Origin: Rhizobium leguminosarum
GTDB taxonomy: Bacteria > Pseudomonadota > Alphaproteobacteria > Rhizobiales > Rhizobiaceae
NCBI RefSeq assembly: GCF_001652265.1
Contig: NZ_LWBS01000024.1
Span: 1-7,977, forward strand
Reading direction: 5' to 3'
DNA length: 7,977 nucleotides
Positions within the stretch are counted from its first letter, which is position 1. The number at the start of each line of letters is the position of its first letter. Below the pieces are notes generated by a model. It searched no databases. It was not told where the DNA came from and saw only the letters and a list, made by a program, of their open reading frames with translations. Positions 1-5,136 of this stretch are shown one piece after another. The position numbers and the translations under genes are program-made.

Positions 1-474
1 AAGAATGCCAGCTCGATCTCTATGCCGACCGCACCAGCGCCCACACCATGCGCGCCAATCAGTTGCGGCTCTGGTTTGCGTCGTTGGCCTATGTCTTGAT
101 CGGGGCGCTACGCCGCCTCGGCCTCGCTCATACCCGGCTTGCCGATGCCACCTGCGGCACGATCCGATTGAAGCTGTTGAAGATCGGCGCGCAGGTCCGC
201 GTCTCAGTCCGCCGCATCAAGGTGGCGATGGCTTCGGCCTGCCCCTATGCCGAGGAGTTTGCTCTGGCTCACGCCCGAATATGCGCTGCGGCCCGATGAT
301 GCCGCCGGACCTGAACCCTTCCCACCAACGAAAAAGGATACATCACCAGCCCAGACAAAACGCCCCACATCGCGGCGACGGCCGCGCGCGTCTTCGCCGG
401 CGAGCCCGGCCCCGACCGCCGCCAACACCCCAACGTCAACCAAAGCCACGGGCGCTGTGAGAGATGCGGGCTAG
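1..474 (+). mobile_element. 3' end of an IS1380-family insertion sequence
   Basis: This is the right end of an insertion sequence whose left end lies outside the window. It comprises the transposase C-terminus, about 175 bp of non-coding tail (300-474), and a probable terminal end at ctgtgagagatgcgggctag (455-474). The end is placed there because, immediately beyond it, the minus strand reads as a well-conserved kinase sequence (FEGVYAARPEL), whereas inside it the kinase frame turns into unrelated residues and stops at 436. The matching left inverted repeat and the target duplication cannot be seen, so the boundary is inferred to within a few bases. The element is oriented opposite to the gene it interrupts. 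Confidence 0.75.
3..299 (+). CDS. IS1380-family DDE transposase, C-terminal part (5' truncated by window)
   Basis: The frame open from the left edge encodes about 98 residues beginning ECQLDLYADRTSAHTMRANQ. It continues through an LRLWFASLAYVLIGALRR-type segment, TCGTIRLKLLKIGA and VRVSVRRIKVAMASACP, and ends in EFALAHARICAAAR. This is the characteristic C-terminal block of IS1380-family transposases, which cut and paste the element via a DDE catalytic core lying upstream of the window. The stop at 297-299 looks natural for the family, so the visible part appears undamaged. ATG48 is internal, not the start. Whether the transposase is active cannot be judged without its N-terminal two-thirds. 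Confidence 0.85.
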   Translation, partial: ECQLDLYADRTSAHTMRANQLRLWFASLAYVLIGALRRLGLAHTRLADATCGTIRLKLLKIGAQVRVSVRRIKVAMASACPYAEEFALAHARICAAAR

Positions 475-879
475 CTCCGGTCGCGCGGCATAAACGCCCT
501 CGAAGATGATGATCTGTTTCGGGCTCAGCTTGGTTGCGCGGTCGCACAATCGTCCGTCAAAGGCCTCCCAGTCGAAGGCCCTCCAGACGGCCTCATGCCT
601 GGAGTGCAAGGTTTCCAGCACGGCATGTTGCCGCGTCCAGTCAATCCAGGCGGCCGCGCGGGTCTCTGCGCTGTCGTCCCGAAGCTCGATCCCCCCAGCA
701 TAGAAATCATCGCCTTCAACGATTGCGGCGCCGAGGCTTTCCGCGAGTGCGCGCGCCAGCGTCGACTTGCCCGCGCCGCTGCGTCCGTCGAGAGCGACGA
801 CAAAGGGCCGAACCGTTCCTTCCACGCGCGCGGCGATCAAGGCTACGAGCTCGGTCGGATCGTTCGGCACACGCGGCAT
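436..879 (-). pseudogene. P-loop uridine-kinase-like gene, C-terminus removed by IS1380 insertion
   Basis: The reading frame starts at ATG 879, preceded by an AAGGGAG ribosome site. It gives 147 residues with a Walker A motif GRSGAGKST (residues 32-40), a DDFY motif (57-60) typical of nucleoside kinases of the uridine kinase/PRK-like fold, and a core strand IIIFEGVYAARPEL (123-136). P-loop kinases of this kind are usually about 200 residues. Here the conserved sequence stops at about residue 137, and the last ten residues are translated from the inserted element's end. The remnant therefore lacks the C-terminal lid and base-recognition part and is probably inactive. It lies 24 bp downstream of the VOC gene on the same strand, so the two were probably co-transcribed. 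Phosphorylation of a nucleoside is a family-level guess; the real substrate is unknown. Confidence 0.8.
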
Positions 880-903
880 TCAGCACTCCCTTTGTCCGCA
901 ACC

Positions 904-1332
904 TCAAACCCCCGGCGGGGCCTCGGCGCTGTACTGCGCGGCAAATGCGGCGCTCGGCGGGATCGGCTTGATGATATCGATCAGCACCCCATTCGGATCC
1001 TGCAGGATGAAATGCCGTTGGCCGAATGCCTCGTCGCGAAGGGGGAGCCTGATGGTCAGGCCCTCAGCGACCGCCTGCGCGTGAAATGCGTCGACATCTT
1101 CGACCTCGAAGTTGAGCAGCACTCCCGCCGCGCGCCCGCGCGCTGATTCCGGGATGGTCTCGTGATCCCCTTTGAGGATTGCCAGGTTCACCGCCGGGTC
1201 GTCGCGGATCTGCAGGTGCACATACCAGTCGGCCTCGAACATCGACCGGAACGACAAGTGCCTGACATAGAAGGCAGCCGTTGCTGCAACGTCCTGGACC
1301 ATAAGGACGGGGTAGAAGCTGGTGATTTTCAT
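904..1332 (-). CDS. VOC-superfamily (glyoxalase/bleomycin-resistance/dioxygenase fold) protein
   Basis: A 142-residue protein starts with [15 protein letters not shown]. It contains the paired beta-alpha-beta-beta-beta modules of the vicinal-oxygen-chelate fold: an N-terminal module around [15 protein letters not shown], and a second around [17 protein letters not shown] ending in [16 protein letters not shown]. The RHFxLxDPNGxxIxI block is the most diagnostic part. The usual final Glu metal ligand position reads Asp (LIDII), so metal binding is not assured. ATG 1332 is chosen over the upstream in-frame TTG 1350 because an AGGATAAGGA ribosome site precedes it. The gene is divergent from the TetR gene and is probably that regulator's target. 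It could act in detoxification or antibiotic binding; the substrate is unknown. Confidence 0.85.
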   Translation of the reverse strand: MKITSFYPVLMVQDVAATAAFYVRHLSFRSMFEADWYVHLQIRDDPAVNLAILKGDHETIPESARGRAAGVLLNFEVEDVDAFHAQAVAEGLTIRLPLRDEAFGQRHFILQDPNGVLIDIIKPIPPSAAFAAQYSAEAPPGV

Positions 1333-1355
1333 TGTTTCCTTATCCTGCAAATAAA

Positions 1356-1403
1356 CATACAGTCTGCACGTGAATGATATTTAACAAACAGGCAGGCTGT
1401 ATG
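1356..1403. promoter_or_regulatory. Inverted repeat in the VOC/tetR divergent promoter region, candidate TetR operator
   Basis: The arm catacagtctgc (1356-1367) faces gcaggctgtatg (1392-1403). The reverse complement of the second is catacagcctgc, so 11 of 12 positions pair. The spacer is 24 bp. The repeat fills most of the 68-bp gap between the divergent starts, and its right arm overlaps the proposed tetR start codon. Binding there could repress both genes, as is common for TetR regulators with a divergent target. The function is inferred from position and symmetry only. Confidence 0.55.
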
Positions 1404-2012
1404 CAAGTGAATGCAAATCGCCGCAGCAATCCAGAACGCAGCGCCGAGATGCGCGCCCGGCTGATCGCGACGGCGCGGCGGCTGTTCGTGACTGACGGCT
1501 ATGCCGCCACGAGCACGCCCGCCCTGGTGGCGGAGGCCGGCGTAACGCGCGGGGCGCTCTATCACCATTTTCCCGACAAGCCGGCGATCTTCCGCGCCGT
1601 CGTGGAAGCCGAGTCCCAAGCGGTCGCGGAGTCTATCGAAGCCGCCGATGCGCCAGAGAAATCCGCGCTGGATCGGCTCCTTCTCGGAGCGGAGGCTTAT
1701 ATCCGCGCGATGCGGGAACACGGCCGCGTGCGGCTGCTGCTGATCGAAGGGCCTTCCGTGCTCGGGCGCGAGGCGATGCGCCAGATCGAGGCCCTGCATG
1801 GCGACGCCAGCCTCAAGATCGGTCTTAAGGATGCGATGACGGAAGGCGGCCTACCGCCCCTGCCCATCGACGTACTCACATCGCTGCTTTCGGCGATGTT
1901 CGAACGTGGTGCCATGGATGTCGCCGAAGGTGAGTCTTCTGATGATGTTCGTGTCGTAATTGAGCGGATGCTTCGGGGGCTGGCGACAGCCGAAATTGAA
2001 ACCGAGATTTAG
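1401..2012 (+). CDS. TetR/AcrR-family transcriptional regulator
   Basis: A 203-residue protein with a classic TetR N-terminal DNA-binding domain. Helix 1 is around residues 17-33 (MRARLIATARRLFVTDGYA), followed by the helix-turn-helix TPALVAEAGVTRGALYHHF (39-57) and then PDKPAIFRAVVEAE. The C-terminal ligand-binding domain is all helical and is not assignable to a subfamily. ATG 1401 is preferred over ATG 1374, because the latter has no ribosome site and adds only an unconserved-looking stretch; even so, the site before 1401 (cagg, close spacing) is weak. The gene is divergent from the VOC gene across a shared inverted repeat and is followed after 27 bp by the DUF1428 gene. It probably represses itself and its neighbours. 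The inducer is unknown. Confidence 0.9.
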   Translation: MQVNANRRSNPERSAEMRARLIATARRLFVTDGYAATSTPALVAEAGVTRGALYHHFPDKPAIFRAVVEAESQAVAESIEAADAPEKSALDRLLLGAEAYIRAMREHGRVRLLLIEGPSVLGREAMRQIEALHGDASLKIGLKDAMTEGGLPPLPIDVLTSLLSAMFERGAMDVAEGESSDDVRVVIERMLRGLATAEIETEI

Positions 2013-2039
2013 GTTACAGCTTGGAGGCAAAGAAGCGCG

Positions 2040-2444
2040 ATGTCTTATTTCGACTGTTATCTTATTCCGGTGGCGACGGATAAGCTGGACGCCTACAAGC
2101 TGTTCACTGAAAGGATGGCCAAGGTCTATCGCGAATACGGGGCTCTTCGCGTGACGGACTGCATCTTCGATCCCGCGACGGCAGACGGCACGCAGTTCCA
2201 CGCCGAGGGAGCAAAGGCCGAGGTTCAAGCCGCCGAACTTCGCGATTTCAAGACGGCAGCGGCCGCCAAAGACGGGGAAACGGTCATCCTGTCCTGGACC
2301 GAGTGGCCGAGCAAAGATGCCCGCGACGAGCTGCTGCCACGCGTGCTCGCCGACCCGCGTGTCCAGCCGGAAGACGGCGAGGACGCCATATTCGAGGGCG
2401 CCCGCCTGATCGCAGGTGGGTTCTTCAAGCTGCTCGATAGTTGA
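2040..2444 (+). CDS. DUF1428 family protein (YbaA-like)
   Basis: A 134-residue cytosolic protein beginning MSYFDCYLIPV. It has the family's recognisable blocks VYREYGALRVTDC, ILSWTEWPSKDARDE and a FEGARLIAGGF C-terminus. DUF1428 proteins adopt a dimeric alpha/beta-barrel fold related to small stress-type enzymes, but no reaction is established. The start has a strong GGAGG site (tggaggcaaag) upstream. The gene begins 27 bp after the tetR stop, so it is probably in one transcript with the regulator. It is slightly longer than E. coli YbaA (about 117 residues), mainly in an Ala/Lys-rich central segment. No lesion is visible. Confidence 0.85.
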   Translation: MSYFDCYLIPVATDKLDAYKLFTERMAKVYREYGALRVTDCIFDPATADGTQFHAEGAKAEVQAAELRDFKTAAAAKDGETVILSWTEWPSKDARDELLPRVLADPRVQPEDGEDAIFEGARLIAGGFFKLLDS

Positions 2445-2452
2445 CGCCACCC

Positions 2453-2608
2453 TCAGTGAGCGCCGCCCACTATTGATGATCGGTGGCTCGCAACAGCCGA
2501 GCCGCGCTTCGAGAGGTGATATCCGGGCGTCACACTCTCGGTGAGATCAAGTTCCTTGAGTTGACGTATCTTCCGCTTCAGCACCGGCTTGGCGAAACCG
2601 AAAAACGG
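2453..2608 (-). pseudogene. C-terminal fragment of an unidentified winged-helix-like protein
   Basis: This minus-strand open stretch of 51 codons lacks a start. It reads FGFAKPVLKRKIRQLKELDL and then TESVTPGYHLSKRGSAVA. The Arg/Lys-rich helix followed by a GYxLSxRG strand-turn resembles the C-terminal winged-helix-type end of rhizobial proteins (a KRKxRxLKxLGLTES...GYRLSPRG pattern from memory), but I cannot name the family. It begins immediately after the probable stop codon of the hydrolase pseudogene, in the same frame. It has no ribosome site or ATG, so it is a left-over fragment and probably not translated. Confidence 0.4.
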
Positions 2609-2980
2609 CTACGATCTTCGATAGCCTCCAGAGAGTCAAATTGAGACCAGCGATGTATAGGTCTCAGCGGCATCCTCCTAAACGAAATGGCCGGCGTCGA
2701 CGACCTCGGCACGACAGGGCGGCATGCGATCTGCAAGGAATTCCCCGTTTGCGGGTGGAACGAACGGATCGTCCTTCCCGGAAATCACCAATGTCGGCGT
2801 GGCGATATTGGGCAGCAATTCCGCGAGCCTTGGAAGGTCGCGGCGATAAGCTCGCACAAAATCCGCAACCTCATTCCAACGTTGCCTTTGGGAGGATGCT
2901 TGATAGTCCTCGAGGATACCTCCCGCATCGCCTTTGCCGATATCTTCCCGGACGAAACCGCCGTTAGCGCCATTGCCCCC
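2609..2980 (-). pseudogene. Alpha/beta-hydrolase gene remnant, 5' truncated with two internal stops
   Basis: The minus strand reads continuously from about 2980 as the C-terminal half of an alpha/beta hydrolase. The blocks are GANGGFVREDIGKGDAGGIL, WNEVADFVRAYRRDLPRLAE, TPTLVISGKDDPFVPP (the acid-residue strand, Asp in GKDDPF) and EVVDAGHFV (the catalytic His). A TAG at 2678-2680 and a TGA at 2636-2638 interrupt the frame, both where Trp would fit the family (HFVWED and VSIWLSGGYRRS). A TAG at 2609-2611 is probably the original stop. The N-terminal half with the nucleophile elbow is missing, and the remnant abuts a probable transposase scrap. It is clearly non-functional. Confidence 0.7.
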
Positions 2981-3105
2981 TCAAGGCGGCCGCCGCCTAT
3001 TATCAGAGCCTGGGCATCACAGTCGCGCGGGTGTCCATGGTCCGGCACCTTTCTTGTTAACGCCCGGATCACGCACCTGAAACCGGCGTGTCGATTTCGG
3101 CCGAT
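2980..3105 (+). pseudogene. Probable scrap of an IS481-type transposase
   Basis: The plus-strand frame at 2980-3033 reads LKAAAAYYQSLGITVARV. This closely matches the stretch before the second catalytic Asp (…VMTDNGSCY) in IS481-family transposases. After it, the expected VMTDNGSCY is degraded to V-S-M-V-R-H-L-S-C followed by TAA at 3058-3060. A shifted frame then reads ARITHLKPACR, reminiscent of the following GLKHIRTRP segment. The piece is about 40 codons with at least one frameshift and no termini. It marks the point where the hydrolase gene is broken. The assignment rests on a short match and could be wrong. Confidence 0.42.
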
Positions 3106-3153
3106 CCCCTTCGACTAAGACGGAGCGCCGTTAACCTGTCAAAGGAGAGAAGT

Positions 3154-3441
3154 ATGGCTGCCAATGAGCATTCCGAACAGGTCGCACTACAGTCGCAGCA
3201 CCGTGTCGCGCGGGCGTGGCATGCCGCTTGGATGTTACTGAAGCATCAGCGAACCTCCAGCCGAAGCCTGAGCGAACTCTCGCGGCTTGATTCTCGCCTA
3301 CTCTGTGACATCGGCTTGCAGCCCGCAGAAATTTCCGTTGGACAATCGGAGAATTGCTTCCTCCCACCGACACGATCAGAGGCCTATAAGCAGAACTGGC
3401 ATGAATTTTTTTGTCGAATCGCGGTCTCCAAATGCGACTAA
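3154..3441 (+). CDS. DUF1127 domain protein (YjiS-like)
   Basis: A 95-residue protein with a DUF1127 core, LSELSRLDSRLLCDIGLQPAEI at about residues 36-57. This matches the family pattern R-x-L-x-x-L-x-D-R-x-L-x-D-I-G. It is preceded by an amphipathic Trp-containing helix (ARAWHAAWMLLKHQR). ATG 3154 is chosen over ATG 3088 because it follows an excellent AAGGAGAG ribosome site. DUF1127 proteins are short basic cytosolic proteins common in rhizobia; some affect phosphate or carbon metabolism by binding RNA, but that cannot be assumed here. The C-terminal 35 residues after the core (QNWHEFFCRIAVSKCD end) look unconserved. The gene runs almost into the broken YCII gene. Confidence 0.72.
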   Translation: MAANEHSEQVALQSQHRVARAWHAAWMLLKHQRTSSRSLSELSRLDSRLLCDIGLQPAEISVGQSENCFLPPTRSEAYKQNWHEFFCRIAVSKCD

Positions 3442-3466
3442 GATCGACAGCACCATGGAGAAGCTG

Positions 3467-3813
3467 ATGCGCTACCTCTGTCTCTTCTAATCGATCAAAC
3501 TCTTGCTGATGCCGCCAGTGCGGAGGAATGGGCCGAGATCGACCGGCAGTCGCTGGCTTCAAATGGAGAACTTAAACGATCGGGCCACTATCTCGCTTCC
3601 AACGCCCTTGCCGACCCACAGACCGCAAAGACATTGCGCGTTCGCGCCGGCAAGGCAAGTTGGACCGACGGACCCTTCGCGGAGACTAAGGAGCATCTGG
3701 GCGGGTTCCTGCTCATCGAAGCGAAGAACCTTGCGGAGGCAATGGAGATCGCGGAGCAGGATCCGCTCGCTCGGATGGGGGCGATAGAGGTGCGCGAGAC
3801 CGCCGGATTTTAG
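3467..3813 (+). pseudogene. YCII/DGPF-family protein gene with a frameshift near its start
   Basis: Start ATG 3467 has a GGAG site six bases upstream and reads MRYLCLF, the expected N-terminus of DGPF-type YCII proteins, but the next codon is TAA (3488-3490). From 3493 a shifted frame continues the family without further damage: DQTLADAASAEEWAEIDR, then LKRSGHYLASNALADP, TLRVRAGKASWTDGPFAETK (the DGPF signature) and LGGFLLIEAKNLAEAMEIA, ending GAIEVRETAGF. A loss of one base (or gain of two) around 3488-3492 explains both halves. The shifted frame has no ATG, GTG or TTG before the lost N-terminus. The gene is recently broken, unless this is a sequencing error. These small proteins often accompany ECF sigma factors or VOC/AHSA1 genes; their reaction is unknown. 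Confidence 0.78.
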
Positions 3814-3891
3814 GCAAGCGGTGTCCGGCTACTCCAGCTGTCATACCGCTCGATGTTCTGATTAGGCAAGACGCCGCTGCGGCGTGCCGGT

Positions 3892-3975
3892 GATCGACGC
3901 CAAGCTTGCGCGTGAGCATGCGCAGCGAGATCGAGGCGATGACCTGACCATGGCCGACAAAATCGTCGTCATGCG
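3892..3975 (+). pseudogene. Scrap of a sugar ABC-transporter ATPase (MalK/UgpC type) with internal deletion
   Basis: Pieces in three close frames read DAKL, then RVSMRSEIEAMT, then TMADKIVVMR. Together they correspond to the LSNLDAKLRVxMRxEI segment after the signature motif and the EAMTMADRIVVMRDG segment after the Walker B/H-loop region of carbohydrate ABC ATPases. The roughly twenty residues that normally separate them (KxLHxxLxxTxIYVTHDQ) are missing, and one- or two-base shifts lie at CTTGCGCG and GACCTGACC. It is a non-functional relic only about 28 codons long. Confidence 0.5.
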
Positions 3976-4184
3976 GCCGTGATCCAGCGGCCCCTCGATG
4001 AGCGAGCGAGGCCAATCCATCTCCTCGACATGAGTGTAACTGTCAGCAGCAACGTCAATAGCCAGATTGGGGAGGAAATCAAAACCCTCGAGGAAACCGT
4101 CGATGCAGTAGCCCCACTCTTGAGGAGTGTCTCCTGTGCGTTGGGCGGCCACTCTCGATCTGACGATCAGTCACACCAATCTCC

Positions 4185-4228
4185 GCTGCTTCGGGCTCCA
4201 CTTCCTGGTGAATCTTTCCCGAAGCAGC
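4185..4228. repeat. Perfect 11-bp inverted repeat upstream of the exported protein
   Basis: The arm gctgcttcggg (4185-4195) is exactly complementary to cccgaagcagc (4218-4228), with a 22-base loop. There is no T run after it, so it is not a standard terminator. The first loop bases ctccacttc (4196-4204) are in turn complementary to gaagtggag (4255-4263), which would permit a pseudoknot. It lies about 110 bp before the next gene's start and could belong to its leader RNA, or be a relic of a mobile element. Role unknown. Confidence 0.5.
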
Positions 4229-4335
4229 AACGTCTGCACTTCGCAGGGTCGGCAGAAGTGGAGTGGCCGTTGTTCATGCGTGGTTCATTCGGTGGGTGTC
4301 ACCGTTCGCGCTGTAAATTAACCAGGGAGAGTGTC

Positions 4336-4824
4336 ATGGGTTTCGTTGCATCGACCAAGTCATATAGCACCACGCACAAACTGCTTCTCTCCGCCGCCGG
4401 CTCGGTGGTTGCTGCTATCCTCATGTCGTCGCCGGCGCATGCGTTGACGATGAAAGAGTGCAGCACCAAGTACCAAGCCGCCAAGGCCGACGGCTCCGCC
4501 AAAGACGTGAAGTGGAATGATTTCCGCGCAAAGTTCTGCGGCGCCGACGCTGCTGCTGCCGACAAGGCTGACGAAGCGGACGTCACCGCTACGAGCGAGA
4601 AGGAACCGGCAAAGCCGACCACCGCGGCGCCTAAGAGCGTCAAGTTCCCGAAGGCGATCGACAAGAAGTATTCGAGCGAGACGCCCGGTAAGGCCCGCCT
4701 GCACACCTGCGTCGACTCCTACCATGCCGCCAAGGATGCCGGCACGCTCGGCGATCTGAAGTGGATCCAGAAGGGCGGCGGCTATTGGAGCCTCTGCAAC
4801 ACGAGCATTAAGGCGGCTGGCTGA
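4336..4824 (+). CDS. Exported protein with two Cys-containing repeats, function unknown
   Basis: A 162-residue protein with a good ribosome site (CAGGGAG) before ATG 4336. Residues 1-36 form a signal peptide: a basic start, then the hydrophobic run LLLSAAGSVVAAILM and an AHA cleavage site before LTMKEC, so the product is periplasmic or secreted. The mature part has two related modules. One spans C42 to C68 (C..KYQAAKADG....DVKW......C) and the other C125 to C154 (C..SYHAAKDAG....DLKW.........C). An Ala/Lys/Pro/Thr-rich linker (about 70-118) joins them. The shared C-x3-Y-x-AAK-x2-G-x4-D-x-KW-x(n)-C pattern suggests duplication of a small disulfide-closed domain. Similar short exported proteins occur in rhizobia, but I know no function. 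It appears monocistronic and is closed by a terminator. Confidence 0.82.
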   Translation: MGFVASTKSYSTTHKLLLSAAGSVVAAILMSSPAHALTMKECSTKYQAAKADGSAKDVKWNDFRAKFCGADAAAADKADEADVTATSEKEPAKPTTAAPKSVKFPKAIDKKYSSETPGKARLHTCVDSYHAAKDAGTLGDLKWIQKGGGYWSLCNTSIKAAG

Positions 4825-4852
4825 ACGAAACTTTCATTGATCCAGAAACCCG

Positions 4853-4884
4853 AAAGGTCGCCCGCGGAGGCGGCCTTTTTCTTT
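4853..4884 (+). terminator. Rho-independent terminator after the exported-protein gene
   Basis: The stem is aaaggtcgcc (4853-4862) and ggcggccttt (4869-4878), paired throughout apart from one T-G wobble, with a cgcgga loop. It runs into tttttcttt. It begins 29 bp after the stop codon of the exported-protein gene and fits that gene's transcript end. Confidence 0.85.
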
Positions 4885-4904
4885 CGTCAAAGCGAGGCGA
4901 GGGA

Positions 4905-4973
4905 TCACCGCGAAACATAGCCGATGACGATATAGGCGCCGCGGTGACCGCATTTGCATTTCAGTCGTAGGCC
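4905..4973 (-). pseudogene. Possible zinc-ribbon C-terminal fragment
   Basis: In the 312-bp gap 4825-5136, besides the terminator, the minus strand reads GLRLKCKCGHRGAYIVIGYV followed by SR and a TGA stop. The CKCGHRGA string resembles half of a zinc ribbon (C-x-C-G-H-R/K-G) found in short rhizobial proteins. The frame continues upstream with low-complexity sequence that overlaps the neighbouring small gene, and there is no plausible local start. This is at most a remnant; the rest of the gap shows nothing recognisable. Confidence 0.22.
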
Positions 4974-5136
4974 TATTGCTGAAATCTTCGTAGCTTTGCC
5001 AAGCCGCTTCTGCTGTGCCCATCGATCAGGTGGGCTGTTTCCGCTTACAATTCTGGTTTTCCGCAAAAGGCCACTGAAACCTCCTACTCGGTCAGATCGC
5101 CAAGGGCGCGATCCCTCTTCTGCGCGTGCTCTGGCT

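Larger units (their letters stand above)
3814..4335. other. Gene-poor gap with an ABC-ATPase relic and inverted repeats
   Basis: No convincing intact gene is seen between the YCII stop and the exported-protein start. The stretch holds a short hairpin, acgccg-ctg-cggcgt (3871-3885), without a T tract; the ABC-ATPase relic; and the inverted repeat at 4185-4228. Both strands are open over much of 3862-4152. The minus strand (GTG 4152 to 3862) would encode a 96-residue acidic product containing DGFLEGFDFLPNLAID and HVEEMDWPRSLIEGPLDHG. It overlaps the ABC relic antisense, lacks a ribosome site, and is not recognised, so it is not called. Confidence 0.5.

Noticed and set aside
595..1146. Plus-strand 183-codon frame opposite the kinase and VOC genes
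   Set aside because: It is a shadow of two minus-strand genes with clear family motifs; no ribosome site or motif supports it.
1851..2450. Minus-strand 199-codon frame opposite tetR and the DUF1428 gene
   Set aside because: It is antisense to two well-supported genes and has no motif of its own.
2609..2980. Possible stop-codon recoding (TAG/TGA read as amino acids) in the hydrolase
   Set aside because: The gene also lacks its whole N-terminal half, so simple decay is far more likely than recoding; neighbouring genes use normal stops.
3871..3885. Hairpin acgccg-ctg-cggcgt as a terminator for the YCII gene
   Set aside because: The stem is only six base pairs and no T run follows it.
3862..4152. 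Minus-strand 96-codon frame with an acidic, protein-like middle
   Set aside because: It needs a GTG start without a ribosome site, runs antisense through the ABC-ATPase relic, and has no recognised family. It was left as a comment in the gap entry.
3979..4335. Upstream extension of the exported protein to an ATG at 3979
   Set aside because: It would bury the signal peptide about 119 residues inside the protein. ATG 4336 has a good ribosome site and starts just before the signal peptide.
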